From the NCBI GenBank assembly GCA_011800805.1, contig MPNW01000435.1, positions 79,345-109,636 on the forward strand: a stretch of DNA of 30,292 bases. Direction: 5' to 3'. Origin of the DNA: Hirudo medicinalis (taxonomy: Eukaryota > Annelida > Clitellata > Hirudinida > Hirudinidae). The notes beneath the pieces were generated by a model. It was given only the letters and a program-made list of their open reading frames with translations. It was not told where the DNA came from and did no database searches. Each line of letters begins with the position of its first letter. The first letter of the stretch is position 1. Made by a program: the position numbers and the translations under genes. Below are positions 22,299 to 30,292 of this stretch, piece after piece.

Positions 22299-23640
22299 GT
22301 TGACAAATTGTTCGATGATGACGATTTAAATCTGGAAAGATTTTAAATATTTGACCAATCGTTTTAGAGTTTGTTTGTTTATTTTTTAGACCAATTTCTT
22401 TTTGTTAAATCTTAAATCTTAATGAGTTTGAATTTTTCAAGTCCACGCCAAAGTTGGAAGGCTCATCATTTTTCATTGAGGTTCTGCTTGTAATCGATGT
22501 TAACAAAAGGAAGCAATGAACGTCTGCCGAATGTTGTTAACTCAACTAGTTAAAAAGGTGATTTAGATAGAATAAAACCATGCATTTATTAAGATTCAAG
22601 CCTTGCAATTAAGTTAAGGAAAGAAGATGAAATCATGGAAATTCAAGACGTTATTAACTATGGTTTAAATTTCAATAATAACAATAATAATAATATATTT
22701 CTAATTTAATATTTTAATATTTAACAATCCAACTCATCCGGCAGATTCTTAAATTAAAGGTCTTATAACATAAACACGAATGTTTAAAATCACAAGGATG
22801 ATAATTAGGTTAGACAGTGCGGCTTGGGCGAATGAGTTGCCTTCCTGCAGCCACAGTCGTAAACCTAAGCTTAATTATTTATGTAATTAAAAGTGACTAC
22901 TAGACCACTACAACAGAATTCATGTGATGTTCGAAGATCAAGGCATCAATTCTTAGATTCATCAGCTTCCTTTTGCTGTTTTCAACTTCAGGAGCTTAGT
23001 TGTGAATGCAAATTTATTTAAAAAAATCTTTGATTTATTTCAGCGAAAAAATGCTGATTTATTTTAAAATCTCTGGAAATACGAGCCTATTGCCAGCCTG
23101 TTGCGATCCCATTTATCAAAGATTTGTTATCGCATCAAAAACTTAGCGACATAATTCACCACTCAAAAAATTAAGTTATCAACAACCAGTTTTTTTTTGT
23201 AAGTGAAGCTATATTGTTAACAGACTCAAAATTGTTTGCAACCTAATAAACTCAAAAATGCATTCTGAAAAGAATCTGTTAAATTTGTCCAATGGACCAA
23301 TGATCATCTGTCCATTGAGTAAAGAGGTCTGACGCAGACCATGTGTGATCTTTATCTTATCAACGTGTTTTATCAGCTAATCCCAAGTGCAAATAATTCG
23401 CCTGTTATGAGGACATAAATGCAGTAATGGATTATTAAGTGCATAATAATAATAATAATAATAATAATAAAGCCGACAATTGTAATAGTAACGTCGATGA
23501 TATTAATTGCTAGCAATAACAACAAGAACAATTATGGTGATGACAGTAATAATGACAATGACAAATTCTGAAAACTGAGGCTTTCTTGATGTCAAATTTA
23601 GTCAACAAAAAATGCAATAACACCGAACAACCTCAACTTT
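22299..23640. other. Intergenic region upstream of PLAC8 copy 1
   Basis: No gene recognised. The part to about 22560 resembles the flank of PLAC8 copy 2 and should include its 5' UTR, intron and promoter. Short AAC/AAT runs occur at about 22673-22693 and 23447-23471. The rest is AT-rich unique-looking sequence. Confidence 0.5.
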
Positions 23641-24168
23641 TAATGTTTTCGTAGATTCGCAGACACTTTCACAGATCTGGTCTTCTTTCGGTGGCACTCA
23701 TGTGCCCTCCATGTGTAGGAGTGTCGGAGAGCCGAGAGCACAATGTTCACGAGGCTTGATCTTGGGATTCCGCAACCTATCCAGAACCCAAACGATTTTT
23801 CATCCATCCTAACCCTAACCCTAACCCTAACCCGATTTTTCATCCATGTTCACTCCTCTCCATTTGCATACCTACGTCTGGATGCAACCTCTTGGTGCCG
23901 ACCTTGGACATTCTTCAACAACCACTTGTGAACATCTTGGATGTCATATTTCGAGACCTTCCTGTCACAGTCCCTGCCCAAGTTGGAAACATCTGAGATC
24001 AATGTTTCTCGCTGACGAGGTCAGAACTGCTATCAATATGAATCATTTGATAGCGCTCGATCACAGACTTCAATTTGACTGAGCTATCTATTATGATGCT
24101 GTTATCCATTTCTTCAAGTTGATCAGATGCGGGTATTTCCAAATTCTGAGTTTCAGGATGTTTCGATG
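23641..24168 (-). other. Possible unassigned coding block or gene remnant
   Basis: GC is higher than in flanking DNA and three minus-strand stretches look protein-like. The first reads through PETQNLEIPASDQLEEMD (about 24150-24002). The second reads KVSKYDIQDVHKWLLKNVQG (about 23960). The last ends SYTWRAHECHRKKTRSVKV and a TAA at 23640-23642. A donor-like GTATGC near 23870 and an acceptor-like cccaag near 23764 would join the second and third in frame. The first and second are in different frames with no obvious intron. I recognise no family. Either a diverged gene or a pseudogene. Confidence 0.25.
23793..23847. repeat. Telomeric-type repeat flanked by direct repeats
   Basis: Four CCCTAA-type units (23810-23833) lie between two 15-bp direct repeats CGATTTTTCATCCAT at 23793-23807 and 23833-23847. 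The arrangement looks like an insertion of telomeric repeat with target duplication. Confidence 0.9.
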
Positions 24169-24181
24169 CTATTATTATTGA

Positions 24182-24232
<51 letters not shown>

Positions 24233-24250
24233 TGATATTATTATTATTGT
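24169..24250. repeat. ATT microsatellite
   Basis: About fifteen uninterrupted ATT units plus interrupted flanks. The poly-Ile open frame across it is an artefact of the repeat. Confidence 0.95.
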
Positions 24251-24443
24251 CGCAGTGAAATTTATACTTAACCAAATAAACACAAATATCACGACAGATT
24301 ACAAATTCTAATGGCCCTCACATTCAATCACTTCTTTGAAATCTTTAACGTTATTACATCTAAATATTGCTAAAAAATAAAATAAAATATTACTTACAAT
24401 TACATTAAATTCAATTTCGTCGTTTTAAGTCAATTTCTTACAG

Positions 24444-24629
24444 TTGACTCGTAAAGACACTAACTGGTTATTCAATCAACAAATTTATTCGAAACAGTAT
24501 CAAGCATCATCGGGCAAAGATGAAAGATTGAAGAAAACTTTTAAAAATAAAACAATTCCTTCAGAAGCAGAGGCAAACTGTGACATTAATTCGATTGAAA
24601 ATTCACTAAAGTCCCACTTTAGAAGATGA
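24444..24629 (+). other. Possible terminal exon, unrecognised
   Basis: An acceptor-like tttcttacag ends at about 24443 and is followed by a 60-codon open frame with balanced composition (KDTNWLFNQQIYSKQ; ends KSHFRR then TGA). No upstream exon or family was recognised. It may be chance. Confidence 0.2.
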
Positions 24630-25297
24630 GAAAGCTTAACAAAACCAAAAAGCGAAACCATGGAGAAATGGCACAGTGTGATCGAATGACAGGCTTGTAA
24701 GTGATTATTTATGTTTATAATTTAAACGTGGACAAATAATTACAAGGTTCAATAGAATATTCATGGTCGTAACTTAAAAAGCTTTTGAGATGGAAAGTTT
24801 AGCACTATTCTGAATCATGAAGACGTCCTCAGTGAACCAGATATCAGTAGACTTCAAATTCCACTTAGTCCAAATGGAGGAGTATTAATCACAATAAGGA
24901 CAATAATAATTTAAGTAAAGATATTATTAACTTGATAACGTAATAGCAATGTTAATCAGGATAATATTCGCGTTGATAGACTTAAAACAAGGCTTATCTT
25001 TCGTTATTAAGTGACGTGGTCGGCTTCAACGAAGGCAGGCAGTACCAGGACCAACAAAACATCTATAAATAACTTGTGAGAAATGAACAAACGTGGTGAG
25101 AAAAGGAGAGATGATGATGAAAATGGGGGTGAGGAGTGGATCAAAGAGAATGTGCATTTTTTTAACGAGATTTTCGCATCAGGTTAAGAGTTAAGGGTTT
25201 ATCTAAGTTTTATTTTCTGGCTAAAACGTTGACCAAAGATACCATATGTATTTTGATGTTTATAATTTTCCCATTATTGCCTGACTACAACAATAAA

Positions 25298-25328
<31 letters not shown>

Positions 25329-25460
25329 GTAATCATTCTACAAACATCACTACCAAACATCATAATTGTTTTTGCTGAAGGATCATCATAATAACAAAAT
25401 AGGAATCCAATTGTCATCTTCGTGGCATCGTCGTGGTCCTCTTGATCTTCCTAGTACCCT
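24630..25460. other. Intergenic spacer before PLAC8 copy 2
   Basis: No gene seen. From about 25258 it matches the 3' flank of PLAC8 copy 1, including ATTGCCTGACTACAACAA and AACAAAATAGGAATC. A AAT microsatellite lies at 25295-25325. Confidence 0.5.
25295..25325. repeat. AAT microsatellite
   Basis: About nine AAT units at the position equivalent to the CAA repeat downstream of PLAC8 copy 1. Confidence 0.9.
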
Positions 25461-25784
25461 CTAACTTCTGGTCATAGCATCATCAAATGCATTCACCTCG
25501 ACTGCTTCCTGACAGAGAGCACATTCAGCACAACAAAGTATAGAGAAGACGTCGCTAACAGTGGACCCTGCCAAGTTCTTCTGCTGCCTGACCTTTTGTC
25601 TTATCAAGACCATGCAGACAATATTGGCTATGGGCACCAGCATCACAAGGCCTTGAAGGAGACAATCCTCTCCAACTTTCTCGGCGATCTTTCCTTCAGT
25701 GTAACAGGGCAGGAAGTAGGTGATGATGCAGACCTTGAAATCTCCGAAGCATCCAAAAAGTCCTTGTTTGAATTCCCCAGACAT
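25461..25784 (-). CDS. PLAC8-family cysteine-rich protein, copy 2
   Basis: Complete 107-residue paralogue of the gene at 21975-22298, same strand. The start FKQGLFGCFGDFKVC, FLPCY, hydrophobic VPIANIVCMVLI, IRQKVRQQ and final CCAECALCQEAVEV are kept; CCPNC has become CCAEC. Conserved flanks on both sides show it arose by DNA-level tandem duplication, not retroposition. An acceptor-like TTTTTCAG ends at 25817 on the minus strand, just upstream of the ATG, at the same place as in copy 1. The intact frame and substitutions mostly in variable positions suggest it is functional. Confidence 0.93.
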   Translation of the reverse strand: MSGEFKQGLFGCFGDFKVCIITYFLPCYTEGKIAEKVGEDCLLQGLVMLVPIANIVCMVLIRQKVRQQKNLAGSTVSDVFSILCCAECALCQEAVEVNAFDDAMTRS

Positions 25785-27296
25785 GTTGACAGATTATTCG
25801 ATGCTGATGATTTTAACTGAAAAACATTTTAAGTGTTTGATTAATTGTTTTAAAGATTTTTTTCAAATCTTTATGAATTTGAATTTTGAAATCCACATCC
25901 ACAATGTCAGATTTTTCACTAAAAAAAATATTGGAGGTTTCGCTTTTAATCGATGTTAACAAAAGAAAGCAGTGAATGTCCATTGATTTTTGTAAAACTC
26001 AACTGATTGGTTGTAGGACGACCAGGTTTTAGTAAAATACAATCTGTGAGTGTTAATTACAACTGTAGGGTTAGGGTTAGGGGATTAGCACACTGATTTG
26101 TGCTAAATTCTGATTTGAATTTTACTAAATGAACTATATTTTAAACATTTACTAGAGACCAGGTACCTTTTACTTTTTAGTGGTTTGGTGGACAATTACA
26201 TAGTCTTTACATTCAATATGATACTTAAGGCTATGTAATGTAAAGGTAAATTCTGGTATGACATCTCAATGAGAAATTATTTGAATCTTCAGTGAAATAA
26301 TTTCTGTAAGAAGATAATTGTTTGATAAAGTTGAATCAACAGTCATTAATTAAAAAGTTCAGGCTGAAAATTAGTTATTCACAAATACGCTGATAAGGAA
26401 GTAATTGGTCCACTGGCCTACCTTTTGGTAGGTCGACAAACCAGGAAAAGTAAAGTTATTTTATTTTTCTATTGTAATTATTAATAATTTCTTATTGAAG
26501 ATATTCTCACAATGATGACGACGTTGGCATTAATCAGTAATTTGTGTCCCCTGAGGGATTAACTCTTCAAATACTTCAAGCAGAAAGCAAATATCGTTCG
26601 AACAGCCACCGATGGTTGTTAAGGCATTAAACAACAATTATTAAGGAAATAGTTATCTAATAAGCTTAATCCAGCTTAGGTTGATTCTCTGAATTGAAAT
26701 TCAATCATGAGACTTCAGGAGACTGGTTGCTAACTCAATCAGAGAGTTAATTAACTGTAGGATGTTTAGAGACCTTTTTATTGGGAACATATTGGCTCGT
26801 CTCTAACAGGCTAATGATGCACGTCCTTGTTGGCAGATCATTAACTCTTCAATGCTTGAATGTTTGTTCTAAGCATCCTGTTACCCAAAGATTCCTTTTC
26901 AACACTAATGGACAATACTTGTATGATGCACAATATTTTTATGTTGGACACTGCTTATGAGACAGACACTATATGTATGACAATTTTCTTAGACCTTGGC
27001 TTGACTAGTGTAGACAGTCATCCAATTACTTTTGCAGGCAATCCATGCCACTCCATGCCATTAGTGGAAAAGTGGTTCGTCTCAAAAGAATTTTGTCAGG
27101 CAGCTGAATAAAATCAGAGCTGTTTGGAAAGGAATTTAGGAAGATGATATGTGAATCCTGCTTTTTTATTAATAAAAAAATAAGAGTCAACTTAAATCAG
27201 GGTGCATATTCAATGTCTTCAAATAGTTCTAGCAAAGCAAGTTATTGAAATTACGGGTTGTGTAGAAGGACGAACAAATGTGTTGAATCCGTAATA
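25785..27296. other. Intergenic region upstream of PLAC8 copy 2
   Basis: To about 26010 it matches the upstream flank of copy 1 (AATCGATGTTAACAAAAG shared). Beyond that it is AT-rich with no recognised gene. A short TTAGGG run is at 26066-26083. An open frame at 26860-27111 has no family resemblance and was not called. Confidence 0.5.
26066..26083. repeat. Short TTAGGG telomere-type repeat
   Basis: Three TTAGGG-type units just beyond the end of the duplicated PLAC8 segment. The G-rich strand is on top here, opposite to the block at 23810-23833. Confidence 0.8.
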
Positions 27297-27305
27297 AATA
27301 ATAAA

Positions 27306-27461
27306 TAATATTTATAATAATAATAATAATAATAATGATGATGATGATGATAATAATAATAATGATAATAATAATAACGATAATAATGATTATTATGATG
27401 ATAATAATAATAATGATGATGATAATAATAATAATAATATGATGATGATGATAATAATAAC

Positions 27462-27494
<33 letters not shown>

Positions 27495-27502
27495 AATAAT
27501 AA
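27306..27502. repeat. Compound AAT/GAT microsatellite
   Basis: About 195 bases of mixed AAT, GAT and AAC units. The minus-strand frame across it reads poly-Tyr/His/Leu and is not a gene. Confidence 0.95.
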
Positions 27503-29820
27503 GTGCCAAACAAATGGGTTGCTATCATCTATTTCGAAGAAGCACTTAGGTTTAAACAGGATGACTAATGCAGAAAGAAAAACATGCTCAACATTGATCA
27601 AACTAGTTTCACGTCTCAAGAGATTGTTGTGTTGGGAGGTCTCAGGTCCCCACGGTTCAACAGACAATGACGTTGTTCAGAAAGAAATCTCCCCCACAAA
27701 AGAAGTCACGCTTGGGCTTTCAAGTTCTACTTTCTAAGTTATACAACGGGTTGTCAAAATAGGGGGTGGCAATCCATTAGGGACCAATACTTCTGATGAT
27801 GACTTTCTTGACTATTCACATTTGTTCAGTATTTTGGTTGGGTTTTTTTTTCTTTTCTACAATTATGTTCGACTCGATAAAAAGACATTTTCTTTTATGT
27901 TAATAATTGACAATAATTAGCCTCCCTTCCGCTTGCGGTAATCAGTTTCAAAAATGGCTTTGTTCGTCTCCTAAACATCTCACACGCCCTCTTTGTCAGT
28001 TTGAGTTAAACGCATTTATTGAGTGAGATTCCAAACAGAATTTTAGAATAAAGAAATACTTACAATAATAATGTTGGCAGAAATTGTAAAATTTAAATAT
28101 TATGTATTAATATTATTGCTGCAGCCATATAAAATAGTGCTCTTTATACATTGGGAAATTAAGTCATTCCCAGATTAGAAGATCTTTTCTCGAACAGCAA
28201 CAATCTTTCCCAAATTTCCGTGTCCCAATTTTTGGGCTCATCGTTTTATGAATGAAATAATTCTTCATAATAATTTAATTTTTATTTGCGTTTTGTTACT
28301 TGTGCCCTTTCAGGTTTGTTTGTATTAATAGCCATTTTCTCGGTCAACCTTCGACTTACCTGATTCAAGATAACACAAGAATTTGTACGACCTACCAGTA
28401 AATACGTGATACATTATGTTGTAAATATTATTATTGTAAATATTACAAGCATATTATCAATCCACAATAGTGTAATTACTAATATTACGATAGTTTACAA
28501 TCCAAATGGCGAATATACTGGCTGTTGTGTAAATGCAAGGATGCCATTAAAATTAACAATAATAATAGCATTTTGTTGAAATATTAGTAAAAAATATCAC
28601 CTGCTGTGAATTTAATTCGTTTAACAGATCGAATTGGAATATAAAATTTTTTTATTTTAGTATTATTAAGAGCTATTTAAAAATAATTTCAAAAAATTTA
28701 ATTACACAAATTAATAGCTAAATAATTTGTGACTAATAATGAACTTTTAGCAATAAATAATAATAAATGTGTAAGTATGAAATAAAATTGTTAGTAATAT
28801 CAATCAACGTTCAAGACTCACTTGGCCGATATTACAAAGTCTACCAAATGAGGCTGGAGAATATATGTTTGTTTGTATCAACTGGTATCCAAGCAGCAAA
28901 GCTTAATGAAAACGCCCTTTCTTTTTATACAGCAGCTTAGCAGCCTTGCAAACTAAAGGAGTCGAGATGATATCAAGAATGTCTGTGACTTGTTAGGAAT
29001 AGGTAGGTACGTGTGACTGCGTTTGAACAAGTCTAATCCTTGCTGAGTTTGAGAGCACGATCTGAAAGTGGACGGACGTGCTCAGATGATCGTTCGTCTG
29101 TGTGATTATTCTCCTGTTTCGAGCATAAGTGTTCAGGAAGTCTAGCGTCCTTGGGTTCAAAATTTTCGAATTTTTGTTTTGTTTCCGCGCTTCCAAAAGC
29201 TGTTTCCAATAATGGGGTCAGACCTAGATCTATAAATAGGTTGATTTGTAATTTAGGACAAAATCTGAAGCAAGAAAATAATAATAATAATAACAACATT
29301 AACAATGGAAATGAATTGTAGCCTGATAATATGAAGAAAGAGAGGCTTAGATATTTCTCAATTAGAAGAGTTTGTTCAAATACTTCGTGACAATTCGCCA
29401 AAATAAATTATGCTAAAATATCAAAAGTAATGATATAGCATGTACATTAGTATTATTAATTACTCTAATAATTACTGTAATAATTGGTATGATAATATTG
29501 TTGCATACATAATTATTAATATTAATAATTGCTTGTTAGCATGTGTTGCCAATGTTAGCATCTTGTTTGTAAACAAACAAACCATATTGCAAAAAAAAAA
29601 AAACCGAATAACTGTAAGTAAATTTCATTGCATTTCGAAATTTGACTTACTGATTTGAATAACTTTGTTACACTAAATTAAAAAAGATAATTTAGAAAAT
29701 GAGAACATGGTTTGTGAATATGTGCGACCTGATTACACCAACTCGCGTTTAAAAGGGACCACAAACTAAGCTTAAGTTTGTCAGGGAAATGTAATGAATT
29801 CATTCAACAAATCCTTTCGT
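27503..29820. other. AT-rich intergenic region, no gene recognised
   Basis: Open frames here (about 27519-27737 and 29033-29401) show no domain, homologue or splice support. A somewhat GC-richer patch at about 28990-29250 includes a TATA-like CTATAAATAGG at 29230, but no gene was tied to it. A short AAT run is at 29276-29292. Confidence 0.45.
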
Positions 29821-29938
29821 TAATATTAATGTATGTTAATATCTGTTGATTTATGATAATTTATGCTAATATTAATATTAGCTAATATTAATTTATGTTA
29901 ATATCTGTTAATTTATGACAATGTATGCTATTATTTAT
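29821..29938. repeat. Tandem duplication, 62-bp period
   Basis: Two similar units begin at 29821 and 29883, each running TAATATTAAT, TATGTTAATATCTGTT, then TTTATGA and TATGCTA. They differ by a few substitutions. Confidence 0.85.
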
Positions 29939-29949
29939 CAACGAACTAG

Positions 29950-29974
29950 AGGTACAACATCTTAGGTTGTACCT
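29950..29974. repeat. Perfect 9-bp inverted repeat with 7-base loop
   Basis: AGGTACAAC and GTTGTACCT are separated by seven bases and could form a hairpin. No T-run or gene end is adjacent. The remaining bases to the window end hold nothing recognised. Confidence 0.8.
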
Positions 29975-30292
29975 TGGTTTATTGATGTAAGACGTCATCG
30001 ATCTTCAGTCTTTCAATTGAGTTGTCATGTCTTAAGTTGGATCTGGTAATTGTAAATTCACATTTCATTCGTTGATCTTGTTGATTTTACAATTTTTCAT
30101 TTAAAATCTAAGCGATTGGATATTAATTTTATGTTGCTGTAGTAATTTTATAAAATACTGTCTGAAAACTCCCCTCCCCCAACAGCACATCGTAACCAGG
30201 AGTCGACCATGTTATTTTCAGCTCCCCCTTTTTATTGAAAACATCTGTTGAAAATTGAGTACTTCACTCGGAAGCCCCATTTCAGCAAGCTT

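Noticed and set aside
21975..25784. PLAC8 copy 2 as a processed retrocopy
   Set aside because: Flanking non-coding DNA and the 5' UTR acceptor are shared, which indicates DNA-level duplication.
26205..26245. Inverted repeat CTTTACATT / AATGTAAAG
   Set aside because: Nine-base arms with a 23-base loop in AT-rich DNA are expected by chance.
26860..27111. 83-residue open frame
   Set aside because: No family resemblance, splice context or codon pattern to support it.
30287..30292. AAGCTT (HindIII site) at the very end, possibly a clone boundary
   Set aside because: A single six-base site is weak evidence and says nothing about biology.

Overview
This is animal nuclear DNA: AT-rich, full of GT...AG introns, AAT/ATT microsatellites and decayed transposons, with telomere-type TTAGGG blocks. 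The gene set (Cas adaptor, GPN3, NKAP, PLAC8, sperm-type Ig proteins) is bilaterian, and the compact introns suit an invertebrate, perhaps an annelid or other lophotrochozoan. The sequence alone does not fix the species. Exon structures were built by hand from splice sites, reading-frame phase and paralogue comparison, without transcripts.

Layout. 1-1418: microsatellite, a 22-bp tandem repeat and probable 5' UTR. 1419-4524 (+): Cas-family adaptor, SH3 exon plus one large exon. 6012-8446 (+): GPN3 in eight exons. 9124-9957 (+): intronless NKAP. 10196-11881 (-) and 12147-14535 (-): two tandem paralogues with an Ig-like domain, a cysteine-rich module and one membrane span, resembling the sperm protein ZPBP but membrane-anchored. 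15064-20985 (+): an unrecognised 18-exon gene, mostly tiny exons in one phase, transcribed head-to-head from the second Ig gene. Its introns hold two tRNA-derived SINEs and a dead pogo/Tigger-like transposon with recognisable ends. 21975-22298 and 25461-25784 (-): two PLAC8-family genes on a duplicated segment of about 0.7 kb. Between them are an unassigned coding-like block and a telomeric-repeat insertion with flanking direct repeats. From about 26 kb onward I see mainly AT-rich intergenic DNA with simple repeats.

No shared pathway links the window. Cas is an adhesion-signalling scaffold, GPN3 acts in RNA polymerase II assembly and import, and NKAP in splicing and transcription. The Ig pair and the micro-exon gene form a compact cluster with one possible bidirectional promoter, so joint, perhaps reproductive, expression is a reasonable but untested idea.
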